Both the position numbers and the translations under genes were made by a program. A DNA stretch of 26,126 nt, taken from contig JAFLCF010000041.1 of NCBI GenBank assembly GCA_017303735.1, forward strand, positions 1 to 26,126. Direction: 5' to 3'. Origin of the DNA: Anaerolineae bacterium. GTDB taxonomy: Bacteria > Chloroflexota > Anaerolineae > Anaerolineales > Villigracilaceae. Shown here in pieces: positions 8,139 through 16,276 of this stretch. The notes beneath the pieces are model-generated. The model made no database searches. It was not told the origin of the DNA and saw only the letters and a list, made by a program, of their open reading frames with translations. Each line of letters starts with the position of its first letter. The stretch's first letter is position 1.

Positions 8139-8730
8139 TAGCCTCACAATGAACAAAGATTTTTGCCCGTATATGTGAGAGAAAACCTGTGTTTTGGGAC
8201 ACTCTGCCTATATATGGCGGTGTTTTTGGATGATTATCATTTTGATAATCCCCTGCACATGAAAATGCACGATTAAGAACATGATATTGCGTTGCAATAT
8301 TTTCGTCAAGTTTCGATTTTGTTATCTATAGGTGCTTAAAGCTTTGGGTAAAAAATCTTTTTTAATTTTGTATACTGTTTGAATTATTAAATATAATAAT
8401 GAAAAAATCCCCGCAAAACCGTTCGCGGGGATTTTTTCGGGATAGCAATGAGGGACTTATTGGTAATTATTTTTTTACTTGGCACCTCCGTGATTTTTGT
8501 AGTTTAATTTTACATTGCTTAGATAATTCTGTTTTGTCTTTCTAATTTAGATTTTTTCGATAAACACCTCCATCTCTTTGTGCTGACTTGTTCTTATTCT
8601 ACGAGAAATGAAAAAGCATTGCTCAACAACTTCCTATAATTAAGGTAACATTTATATAACACTTTTTAGATAATCTAAGGAAACCTAGGGTAAAATAATA
8701 TAGGCTCTTTAATCAAGCTGGAGCAGGGCT
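8139..8730. other. Island left-end intergenic region with palindromes
   Basis: No gene is supported in these 592 bases. They contain two perfect palindromes: GATTATCA-TTT-TGATAATC at 8232-8250 and ATATTGC-GTT-GCAATAT at 8284-8300. A terminator-like hairpin follows at 8402-8437. The region between att and the first gene is where integrase or excisionase arm sites, or an operator, would be expected, but none can be assigned. Two GGAGGTG strings on the minus strand (near 8484-8490 and 8568-8574) have no usable reading frame after them. Confidence 0.5.
8402..8437. terminator. Bidirectional intrinsic terminator without an upstream gene
   Basis: A 13-bp stem, AAAAAATCCCCGC (8402-8414) with GCGGGGATTTTTT (8425-8437), with a 10-base loop and six-base A and T runs on either side. 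It could stop transcripts from either direction. No gene precedes it on the plus strand between the att site and here. It may insulate the island cargo from the flank or end an unrecognised short transcript. Confidence 0.75.
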
Positions 8731-10281
8731 ATGCAAACATTACCCACAAAAGATTTTTTAATTAAAAAACTTGGCTTAATAAGAGGGAATCCATTCTCTG
8801 ATACTCAGGCAGAGGAGGAAGAACAACTATCTAAATATTTCGTTGATTTGCCTGCTTTTTATAAAATATTAGACATTGATATGAGCAAGCCAAAATCGTC
8901 AATTTTGAGCGCAAGTCGAGGGTGCGGAAAGAGTGCAAATCGTCGCAACGTCGAAAGATGGCTAACTGATGGACCTAAACAAGGGAGTAAAGGCAAATGG
9001 GCTTGGAAATCACCCGTATTGGTTGTGTCTTATACTGATTTTAGCCGTCTTAAAATTCTTGTTGATGGAGACTTCTCAAAGACTCAACCAGAAGATCATG
9101 TATCAACTATATTATGGTTTTGTGTATCCTCTTTTTTAGAATATTTAGCTAAAATATGGAACCTGGACCGGCCAAAAGAAATTCCGAGTTGGAATATTTT
9201 CCAATTAGGATATTTCTTAGTTAATTACACAACTAAATGGGCGCATCTGAAGTCAACCCCAAAAGATGCCATTCCAGATACTGTTGTTTCGCTCAATCAG
9301 AATCTGGATTCATTTCTTAATACTGTATGCCAACTTGCAAAGAATGCTGAGTATCTTGCAGTAGGCGGAGCGAGCGGACTTCTTCAGGGGTTTAAAGATG
9401 TTGCAAATGCTTTTGGTATAAGAGACATTGCTATTCTTGTTGATGGTGTTGATGAGCTTGAATTGACTGCTAACAATCCTCGGTTGGGCGCAGTTTTATT
9501 GAAATCGCTAATTGCAGAACGGTCCTTAATGCAATTGGATGGAGTATATTTTAAATTTTTTCTGCCATCTGAGGTTGTGTTTGAACTTAAAAAAATGCCC
9601 GAAACACGTATAGGAGAAAGAATAACGGTGTATGAAATGCTTTGGGATGAAATTTCTATTCGGTTATTGTTGTCTGAAAGATTAAAGGCTTTTAGTAATG
9701 GTACATTACGAGATTTAGGGCAAATCGCAAGCGTAGATGTTAAAGATGTAAGTCAATCTCTTGCAGCTTATGCAAATAATAATCCTAGGAATTTAATTAG
9801 ACTTTGTAATTATCTTTTAATTCAGCTTGAACAGAGTATTTCAAAGCCTCAAATTAATGAAAAAAATCAAAAACCGAAGATTACGAGAAAAATAATAGAT
9901 GAAGCAGTTACGTCTTTTGAAAATGACATAATGTATTTCTCTACATATTCAAAACCAGAATTGAAAGCTGCTATTGAATATGTTCCTTTATTTTCCGCTT
10001 TTGGGTGGGAAGTTACTCATGATTTGAAGGTTGTTAATAATGGGAACATTATTAGTGCGGAAAAACTTGATCCTAAAGAATATAAAATATTCAGTTATTT
10101 GGTCGAACATGCTGGAGAGATCGTCAAACGAGAGGATCTTGGAGAAGCAGTTTGGAAGGAAAAATGGGTGGCTAAATATGGTTGGGTCTTAAATCAGACT
10201 ATACTCAGGTTGAGAAAGAAAATCGGACATGGTCGAATAGAAACGGTTCGAGGTATTGGATATAAATTTCATACAAAGTAA
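8731..10281 (+). CDS. P-loop ATPase fused to OmpR-type winged-helix DNA-binding domain
   Basis: A 516-residue protein. The N-terminus (KKLGLIRGNPFSDTQAEEEE) resembles the lead-in of a P-loop ATPase family common in filamentous bacteria. Walker A is ASRGCGKS at 61-68, lacking the first glycine. Walker B is AILVDGVDE at 234-242, and an arginine-containing helical region (RLLLSERLKAF) follows. Residues about 430-516 form an OmpR/PhoB-like winged helix: a leading strand, LVEHAGEIVKREDLGEAVW, the recognition helix TILRLRKKIG, and the wing IETVRGIGYKF. There is no receiver domain, so ATP binding or a partner may replace phosphorylation as the switch. The start has GGAGCAGGG upstream. It heads the island cargo and may regulate it; the function is unknown. 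Confidence 0.85.
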   Translation: MQTLPTKDFLIKKLGLIRGNPFSDTQAEEEEQLSKYFVDLPAFYKILDIDMSKPKSSILSASRGCGKSANRRNVERWLTDGPKQGSKGKWAWKSPVLVVSYTDFSRLKILVDGDFSKTQPEDHVSTILWFCVSSFLEYLAKIWNLDRPKEIPSWNIFQLGYFLVNYTTKWAHLKSTPKDAIPDTVVSLNQNLDSFLNTVCQLAKNAEYLAVGGASGLLQGFKDVANAFGIRDIAILVDGVDELELTANNPRLGAVLLKSLIAERSLMQLDGVYFKFFLPSEVVFELKKMPETRIGERITVYEMLWDEISIRLLLSERLKAFSNGTLRDLGQIASVDVKDVSQSLAAYANNNPRNLIRLCNYLLIQLEQSISKPQINEKNQKPKITRKIIDEAVTSFENDIMYFSTYSKPELKAAIEYVPLFSAFGWEVTHDLKVVNNGNIISAEKLDPKEYKIFSYLVEHAGEIVKREDLGEAVWKEKWVAKYGWVLNQTILRLRKKIGHGRIETVRGIGYKFHTK

Positions 10282-10395
10282 ATTTAAGCTTTATATGGTA
10301 ATAAGTAAACTTGCTTTATTTAATAACTTGTAATATTAGAAATATTTCGCGTTACAAACATTGAATTTATCTTATGATCGTCAAGGAGGAATAGA

Positions 10396-11553
10396 ATGAC
10401 TCTAAAACATCAGGTGTTTATTAGTTCTACGTATACTGATTTGGTTGAACATAGAAAAGCAGTTATTGAAGAACTTCTGAAATTGAATTGTATTCCAGCG
10501 GCTATGGAATTTTTTCAACCTATAGACAAATCCCTTAAAATTATTAAAGGATTTTTGGATAACTGCGATTATGTTGTGTTGATTGTTGCTGGAAGATATG
10601 GATCAGTCATAAAACGTAGGTCAAACAAAATTAGTTTCACGCAAGAAGAATATAATTATGCCAAGCGAAAAAAAATTCCTATAATACCGTTCCTGCTTGA
10701 TGAAAAAGAATTAATAAGGCTACAAAGATCTAGCAAGAGTGCTGACCGGGATAGAATAGAAAAATCTGCAAATGGTCAAAGACTTCTTGCGCGTTTTCGC
10801 AAGCAATTGATGAACGAACAACTTGTTTCATTTTTCAAGACTGAAAAAGAACTCCCACAATTGGTGTCTAATGCACTTGCTGAGGCAAAAAATAAGAGAC
10901 CTATGCCTGGTTGGGTTAGAAGCGATAAAGTTTCAACTTGGAATATAATATATTCAGCAAGTGAAAAAGTTTATAAAAACAAAATTCAATATGAAGAAAT
11001 AAAACCTCTGTTTAAGAGCGGCAAGGGATTATCAGCTAAATTAAAACTAGCATTTCCACTGACTAAATGGTTGTTGGGTAAAAACGAGGGTGAGGTAATG
11101 CGCCTGCTACCTAACATAAGTAAAACTATACTTCAAAATGCGGTTTCTTCTGGCATTTATAGAAAAAATTCATATACAAAAGCTATTGAGCTAAATCCAG
11201 ATTGGGTCAGTTATGATTTGGTATATGCAATGTGCCATGTGTCTGAATATAACCTTCATGTAAAAGGAGGAAAGTATAGTGGAAATTCATTTCCTACCAA
11301 GAAATGGTGGGAAACACCTTGGAATAATGTTATTCTCTATATATCCCAAATTTGTAGTGAGGAAGGCTTTTTTCATTTGACCAGATACTTATTGAGAGAA
11401 GAAGCTCAACATTCAAACGAAAAAACCAGAATAGAATCTCTAAAGTTGATATATCAAATGGTTTTTTCCAGATCTTTCGTAAATACGGATTTACTCAACA
11501 GAGTATTTGGGGAGATTTTGTCTGTTTCGCCAGGTAAACAGTATTATGATTGA
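10396..11553 (+). CDS. DUF4062-domain protein with unrecognised C-terminal region
   Basis: The first 110 or so residues are a clear DUF4062 domain: VFISSTYTDLVEHRKAVIEEL, then ILKGFL-like helix, CDYVVLIVAGRYGSV, TQEEYNYAKRKKIPIIPFLL. DUF4062 is a predicted alpha/beta domain often placed in front of STAND NTPases in conflict-type proteins, so a separate gene beside a STAND gene is suggestive. Residues from about 155 to 385 are mainly helical with conserved-looking aromatic patches (GWVRSDKVSTWNI, KKWWETPWNNVILYI) and match nothing I recognise. There is no signal peptide or membrane segment. AAGGAGG six bases before the ATG is an excellent ribosome binding site. It lies 114 bases after the ATPase gene and is probably co-transcribed. 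Confidence 0.85.
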   Translation: MTLKHQVFISSTYTDLVEHRKAVIEELLKLNCIPAAMEFFQPIDKSLKIIKGFLDNCDYVVLIVAGRYGSVIKRRSNKISFTQEEYNYAKRKKIPIIPFLLDEKELIRLQRSSKSADRDRIEKSANGQRLLARFRKQLMNEQLVSFFKTEKELPQLVSNALAEAKNKRPMPGWVRSDKVSTWNIIYSASEKVYKNKIQYEEIKPLFKSGKGLSAKLKLAFPLTKWLLGKNEGEVMRLLPNISKTILQNAVSSGIYRKNSYTKAIELNPDWVSYDLVYAMCHVSEYNLHVKGGKYSGNSFPTKKWWETPWNNVILYISQICSEEGFFHLTRYLLREEAQHSNEKTRIESLKLIYQMVFSRSFVNTDLLNRVFGEILSVSPGKQYYD

Positions 11554-11573
11554 CATATCTGTTAAGCCTTATG

Positions 11574-11603
11574 TTGACAAAATATCGTGTTTTCAGATAA
11601 AAT
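11574..11603 (+). promoter_or_regulatory. Predicted sigma-70 promoter
   Basis: TTGACA (11574-11579), an 18-base spacer and TAAAAT (11598-11603). The -35 is a perfect consensus and the -10 matches five of six. Transcription would start near 11610, well before any gene and upstream of two hairpins. The sequence is AT-rich, so chance matches must be kept in mind. Confidence 0.55.
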
Positions 11604-11609
11604 GTATGT

Positions 11610-11712
11610 GCTTAGTTAGTTCTGGTCCCCTGCCATGCAGGGATATTTTGTTTATCTTGTTTAGAAAACCACTTAAACCAAGTTGAAAAGCTTGTTTAAG
11701 TGGTTTTAATTT
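11610..11712 (+). ncRNA. Putative small RNA between the DUF4062 and STAND genes
   Basis: About 100 bases bounded by a promoter (11574-11603) and a strong terminator (11665-11707). It contains a first hairpin, CCCTGC-CAT-GCAGGG (11628-11642), followed by a T-rich tract, and then the terminator stem. A separate promoter-like sequence for the downstream gene lies after it. No reading frame with a ribosome binding site is present. The alternative is an attenuated leader of the STAND gene. No known RNA family is recognised. Confidence 0.4.
11665..11707 (+). terminator. Intrinsic terminator
   Basis: A 14-bp stem, AAAACCACTTAAAC (11665-11678) with GTTTAAGTGGTTTT (11694-11707), plus a short inner AAG/CTT pairing, followed by TTTTAATTTTG. 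It separates the DUF4062 gene from the large STAND gene, which therefore needs its own promoter or read-through. Confidence 0.75.
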
Positions 11713-11725
11713 TGATAATCACAGG

Positions 11726-11753
11726 TTGAAATTTTGGAAATCAAGTAGATAAT
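11726..11753 (+). promoter_or_regulatory. Possible promoter of the tandem STAND gene
   Basis: TTGAAA (11726-11731), a 16-base spacer and GATAAT (11748-11753) lie between the terminator and the ATG at 11788, giving a leader of about 28 bases. Each box matches five of six. Confidence is limited because the region is AT-rich. Confidence 0.4.
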
Positions 11754-11787
11754 ATTATTAAAAAAAGCAGTAATAGATGGGAGCATC

Positions 11788-14700
11788 ATGATAAACAATC
11801 AATTTCGTACTAGTTTATATTTGCAGGCTAATAATTTTCTTGAGCAAATTAAGAATAAAAAGAGCCTGCTTGTTAATTTATTTGGCATAGATGGTATGGG
11901 GAAAAGTAGTTTTATTGAGAAAGTAATGCCTAAAATTCTAGACAGAAATAATTTGCGATATAAGATATTATCCGTATCCAGTCAAAATGATGTTTCCAAA
12001 TTAGCCATTGATTTTTTGGAATGGGGCTATGATAATTTATTGAAATCTAGTGAAAAAATTAAGCTTAAGGAGCTAAGAAATAATCTTAACAATATTGAGA
12101 GTGCCTTCAGTAGATTTTCTGTAGAGATCCATAATCAGAAACATTGGTATCCTTTTGTTGTTTTGATCGACGGACTTGACAATCTGTCAATTGATAACCT
12201 GGATTGGTTTCAATCAACTTGTGTTGAGGTGTTTAGCCTGCTTCCAAATTCGATGATTATTATCACAAGCCATAATGAACTGAGTTGGCATTCTTGGGAG
12301 CTAAGAAATTTGTGTGTGAGAATTCCCCTTGCTGGTTTTAAACATGAAGAGATTAATAGTATTTGTTCTTCAAGTATATTGGCGCAGAGAGTTTTTCAAT
12401 TGTCAGGTGGGCATCCTGCTACTGTTGAAGCACTCCTGAGTGTTGCGGCGGAACAACATCATGATTTGAATTCGATAGTGGATTTAGGGAATCTGAATAA
12501 ATTTTTATTTCAGGAATTGAAGGCGCAAGTAGATAAGAATTTGTTAGCTCGTACTAAATCTAAATGGTTAAGAGAAATGTTTTGGCTTGCTGCTGCCGCA
12601 GATAGATTTGATGCAGAATTATTAAGCGATATAGCAAAAGATCGTGGCATTAAGATCCCTGATGATGTGACAGATATTGCATGGGAAATGGCTTACACTG
12701 GGTTAGCTGTTTGGGATTCAGAAAGTCAGACATATATGATGGTTCCTGAACTTCGAGATCGGATCAATCAATACAATCTTAATGTTGAGAAAAGACAATA
12801 TATAAATACTCTAAGTACTATCGCTAAATTTTATCGATTAAGAACGAGCCATCCGCTTAATGCTACGAAGATGAATAGGACTATTGCAAAAGATTATCTA
12901 GCTAGAGTGCAAGCATTGACCTTGGATAGTGAAGCAGGTCACTATTCGAGAAAGAAAGCTCAGTCAAAAATACCGAAATCAAAGATAGTGGGAGGTGGAA
13001 AAATGAAAACTGCTAATCAAGCAGGGACACAGAAAATATATGTTTCAAGAAAGCGTGCTGAGGAAAAATTTCGTAGTTTGATTAACGGACAATTGAAGAA
13101 CAAGTGGATTTTTAGTATACAAGGCGATCCTGGTATTGGAAAATCATATTTAGTAAAACGATATCAGGAAATAGCAGAAGCCGAGCAACGCCCCGTTATT
13201 GTTTTGGACTTAAATTTTGCAAAGAATCGCCAACGCGAGATTATCTTAAGGGAAATAGTAAGTCGATTCCACTTAAAATCTTCACGTGTTCGAAAAGCAA
13301 TGATGCCGATTTTGCGTTCAAACCCAGGTGATAAAGTTGTTTATATGGGTATTGAGTCTACAGAGACATTTGACTATTACACAACCAAAGCGGTTTCAGC
13401 AATAGCTCAAGAATTAGTAGGGGTAACAAAAAATAAAGAACGCCCTATAGTGATTTTAGATACTTTTGATGATAACCCTGGGACTAATCAACTTGCGGCT
13501 TGGTTTTTCGGAGATGTGCTTCATGAATTCCGAGACTCGATTTATCTTATCGTTGCGGGGAGAAGATCATTGCTTGATGTTGTCAAGAAAGATGTTGTTG
13601 ATGAAGTAGAGTTTTTCAATCTTGATAATCTTGCAGAAAAAGATATTCGCGATATTGCAAATAGGTGGAAGAAAATCTGGGGAGGTCCCATAAATGATGG
13701 ATTAATATCAAGTGTGGAAAAGATTGCAGACGGAAACCCTTTGATTGCAAGCTGGGTGCTTTTTTATATAAAGGAGTTTGCTAATCCGGAGGATCTGACA
13801 TGGCTGGTTGATGTCGCCGATAAAAATAGGGCACTTAAAAAAATTGCCAATTTCATTTTAGGAAAGAATCGTTCAACACCATCAGAATATTCGACTTTTA
13901 AAGCATTGCAAGCTGCTATTCATTTTGGGGCTTACTTTAATTTAGATTTGTTTAAAGCTGCTGTCCCAGATAAGGAGTTAGGAGGAAAGTCACATAAAGA
14001 GGTTTTTGATAATATAGCAGGCTACTTTTATGTTAGGCAGGCAGTGAATAATTGGACTCTTCATGATCAAATCCGAGATTGGATGCGTGCAGCTTCTAAA
14101 CTTGATCAGAATATTCCAGATTTCATTGATCTGAGTAATAATGCAATTCAAAATTATTTCGATCCACAGATAAAAAAAATAACGAGCAAAAAGAACAAAA
14201 GCATTGAGGAACAGGCAGTTTTAGATAATCTTTATGCCCAGAGGTTTTCAAATATTCTTTACATTCAATCTGCGCCAAATGTTCGAGCCGCTGATTACCA
14301 TTTAAAACTTTGGGATCATTTAGATTCATTGTGGCATCGCTACCGTTTGGAGCAAATGGCACAAGTCATTCAATATGGGCGTGATGTTCAAGAGTGGAAA
14401 CCCTCTTCTCAAGATGATACTTTATTAACTAATATATTAGATGCTACCCAAGCTTGGGCTTATTTTTCTCAAACCGACTACAGTAAGGCAAAGTTTTACG
14501 CTGAAAAGGTTGTTACAGATAAGGCTGCGCCTAGAAGATTGACAGCAACTGCTAAAGTTATTCTTGGATTGTTGCCTACACAAAATCCAGAAAAAGCCAT
14601 TGAGACTTATCTTGAGCCTGCAAAACAAACCTATCAAAAAATACTAGAAGAATTGATTGACGATAAGCTTCCAGATGGAGAATTTGTTGATAGAAGGAGA

Positions 14701-15756
14701 GATATTTATCTTGAGATTCACCAGGTGCTCAAGAGTATTGGGGGTATGCATTTGCACCATTTTTATGATCTGGAAAAAGGTAAGAGAGCATTGGAAGAGG
14801 CTCATAATTTAGCTAAATATAAATTAAACCTACCCTTGTATGCAGCGACTGCATTGAATGAATGGGCAAGAATACTGCGTTTTGAAGGAGATTTTGATGA
14901 TGCGTTAAACAAGGTTACATTGGCTATTACAACTTATAAAGTTGGGATGAAAAATCCAGAGGTTGATGTGAATTTTGGATATTTTTATGAAACACTTGGT
15001 TTAATCTACAAAGAAAAAGATGATTTTTTACTTGCAAAAGAACATCTGAATAAAGCTCTTCAAGTTTACAATAATATTCAAGGACCAATGGAGTTGCGAA
15101 AAGCTACTATCTATCTAGAACTGGGAACAGTCCATATGCTTATGGGAGAACTTAATGTTGCAGAAAACCTGCTTTTGAGAGCTAATGGGACATTCAAGCA
15201 ACAAATAGAAAAAAACCCTTGGTACTATCTAAACTCGGTTGAGAAGCTTGGGGAATATTATGTTGAGAAGAAAGATTATTATAAGGCAAGGGTTTGTTTT
15301 GAAGAGCAAAAAATATTAGCTGGTAAATTTGGACACGACCTCTGGGAATATTGGGCAATACAACACTTGGCATCGTTGGATTTTAAACAAAACCGAAAAG
15401 TGGACACAAGAAAACTTGAAAAGGATTTGTTTGAATATGATAAAAAACGTAATCGACAATTTAATCCTGCATTTTGGCGCACTAAGTTGTTACTTTATAA
15501 AGTTGCAAAGAAGAAAGGTGATCAATCTTTGTCCATTAAGCATTTAGCTGAGGGATTAGCATATTTGGCAGAAAAATGGAAACCTCTGTTTTCGCATAAT
15601 TTGGGATTGTTACATGGTGAGTTGTTAAACCTTGAATATAACGAACTAGTCAATCAGGTAAATCGGCTCAAGAAACTATGGAGATCTAAGTTTCCTCAAA
15701 AGGATCCGATGCCTTCCTTTCTTAGGATGTTAGATGACTTGATTATAAAAATGTAA
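11788..15756 (+). CDS. Tandem STAND-like NTPase protein with C-terminal TPR repeats
   Basis: A 1322-residue protein with two complete NTPase modules. Module 1: Walker A GIDGMGKS (33-40), Walker B VVLIDGLD (about 124-131), sensor strand IIITSHNE, and a GHP motif at 208-210 as in NB-ARC/NACHT-type STAND ATPases. Module 2: Walker A GDPGIGKS (446-453), Walker B IVILDTFDD (554-562), sensor LIVAGRR, and GNP at 649-651. Winged-helix-like segments follow each. Residues about 880-1210 are TPR-like helical repeats (for example YETLGLIYKEKDDFLLAKEH), a usual ligand-sensing part. STAND proteins act as signal-triggered oligomeric switches, often in phage defence or programmed death. No effector domain is visible in it, so partners would have to supply output. 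An internal ribosome binding site precedes Met406. It ends in a terminator. Confidence 0.85.
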   Translation: MINNQFRTSLYLQANNFLEQIKNKKSLLVNLFGIDGMGKSSFIEKVMPKILDRNNLRYKILSVSSQNDVSKLAIDFLEWGYDNLLKSSEKIKLKELRNNLNNIESAFSRFSVEIHNQKHWYPFVVLIDGLDNLSIDNLDWFQSTCVEVFSLLPNSMIIITSHNELSWHSWELRNLCVRIPLAGFKHEEINSICSSSILAQRVFQLSGGHPATVEALLSVAAEQHHDLNSIVDLGNLNKFLFQELKAQVDKNLLARTKSKWLREMFWLAAAADRFDAELLSDIAKDRGIKIPDDVTDIAWEMAYTGLAVWDSESQTYMMVPELRDRINQYNLNVEKRQYINTLSTIAKFYRLRTSHPLNATKMNRTIAKDYLARVQALTLDSEAGHYSRKKAQSKIPKSKIVGGGKMKTANQAGTQKIYVSRKRAEEKFRSLINGQLKNKWIFSIQGDPGIGKSYLVKRYQEIAEAEQRPVIVLDLNFAKNRQREIILREIVSRFHLKSSRVRKAMMPILRSNPGDKVVYMGIESTETFDYYTTKAVSAIAQELVGVTKNKERPIVILDTFDDNPGTNQLAAWFFGDVLHEFRDSIYLIVAGRRSLLDVVKKDVVDEVEFFNLDNLAEKDIRDIANRWKKIWGGPINDGLISSVEKIADGNPLIASWVLFYIKEFANPEDLTWLVDVADKNRALKKIANFILGKNRSTPSEYSTFKALQAAIHFGAYFNLDLFKAAVPDKELGGKSHKEVFDNIAGYFYVRQAVNNWTLHDQIRDWMRAASKLDQNIPDFIDLSNNAIQNYFDPQIKKITSKKNKSIEEQAVLDNLYAQRFSNILYIQSAPNVRAADYHLKLWDHLDSLWHRYRLEQMAQVIQYGRDVQEWKPSSQDDTLLTNILDATQAWAYFSQTDYSKAKFYAEKVVTDKAAPRRLTATAKVILGLLPTQNPEKAIETYLEPAKQTYQKILEELIDDKLPDGEFVDRRRDIYLEIHQVLKSIGGMHLHHFYDLEKGKRALEEAHNLAKYKLNLPLYAATALNEWARILRFEGDFDDALNKVTLAITTYKVGMKNPEVDVNFGYFYETLGLIYKEKDDFLLAKEHLNKALQVYNNIQGPMELRKATIYLELGTVHMLMGELNVAENLLLRANGTFKQQIEKNPWYYLNSVEKLGEYYVEKKDYYKARVCFEEQKILAGKFGHDLWEYWAIQHLASLDFKQNRKVDTRKLEKDLFEYDKKRNRQFNPAFWRTKLLLYKVAKKKGDQSLSIKHLAEGLAYLAEKWKPLFSHNLGLLHGELLNLEYNELVNQVNRLKKLWRSKFPQKDPMPSFLRMLDDLIIKM
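12991..13005 (+). promoter_or_regulatory. Internal ribosome binding site and in-frame start (Met406)
   Basis: GGAGGTG (12991-12997) lies seven bases, counted from GGAGG, before ATG 13003-13005. The ATG is in frame with the large STAND gene. It is located exactly in the linker between the two NTPase modules, so translation here would give a separate 917-residue protein made of module 2 plus the TPR repeats. Confidence 0.55.
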
Positions 15757-15790
15757 AAGAGGAGCCACTTTTTAAAGTGGCTCCTCTTTT
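15755..15790. terminator. Bidirectional terminator between convergent genes
   Basis: A perfect 17-bp stem, AAAAGAGGAGCCACTTT (15755-15771) with AAAGTGGCTCCTCTTTT (15774-15790), and a two-base nominal loop. It overlaps the stop codons of the STAND gene on the plus strand and the small membrane-peptide gene on the minus strand. It can serve both, which supports the small gene being real. Confidence 0.85.
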
Positions 15791-15983
15791 ACTGTTGTTG
15801 TGGCGGCGGAGGCGGGGGTGGTGGATCTGGCTCCGGATCATCTGGTGAATTGATTGAATTTAAGTAACTGCTAAAATGAGAGGCTGATAGTAATTTTTGC
15901 TGTACAAAGGTAAATATAGCAAAAACAAACAACAAGAGTGGTGAGTTTTTTTGCACCCTGAACAAATATTTGTTTATTTGCAT
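15789..15983 (-). CDS. Small membrane peptide with polyproline C-terminus
   Basis: A 64-residue predicted protein. A basic N-terminus (MQINKYLFRVQK) precedes a single hydrophobic segment at about 15-28 (PLLLFVFAIFTFVQ). A short serine-rich stretch and an acidic-proline tail (SPDDPEPD, then eight prolines and three glutamines) end the protein. GAGGG is well placed before the ATG, and the stop lies in the shared terminator. It could be a signal anchor or a secreted peptide. The only island gene on the minus strand apart from the integrase relic, it is convergent with the STAND gene. No family is recognised. Low complexity leaves room for doubt. Confidence 0.5.
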   Translation of the reverse strand: MQINKYLFRVQKNSPLLLFVFAIFTFVQQKLLSASHFSSYLNSINSPDDPEPDPPPPPPPPQQQ

Positions 15984-16276
15984 ATAGCCCTCATTTCTAT
16001 AGCTAATGGGAATTTACCCCATCAAACTAAAATCCCGACAAACTTCATTATATATCTTTAACCTTTGTTTGCAAAGACAATACTTTTCACAGGTAATGAA
16101 TTGTCTAAATAAAAAATCCCTTGTAAAAGAGTTGAAAAATTCTGAAACGAAGAAGTTATAAATCTTGAAAAATAGTCGTCTAACAAAATGTCGTATAATA
16201 AATAAAAAATTATGACTACTTTTGGGGAGATTATCCCGCTTCTAATCAACTCTTTAGAATAATTGGTAGTAATGCC
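15984..16276. other. AT-rich spacer before the gene remnants
   Basis: No gene or stable structure is seen, apart from the ribosome binding site of the small minus-strand gene at the left end. A TATAAT at 16194-16199 could be the -10 box of the HsdR remnant, but there is no -35 at the right distance. Confidence 0.4.

Noticed and set aside
10340..10378. Promoter directly before the DUF4062 gene (TTACAA and TATGAT)
   Set aside because: The spacer is only 15 bases and both boxes are weak in an AT-rich region; read-through from the upstream gene is as likely.
8731..15756. A retron, CBASS or toxin-antitoxin system
   Set aside because: No reverse transcriptase, nucleotidyltransferase (cGAS/DncV-like) or known toxin fold could be recognised in the cargo.
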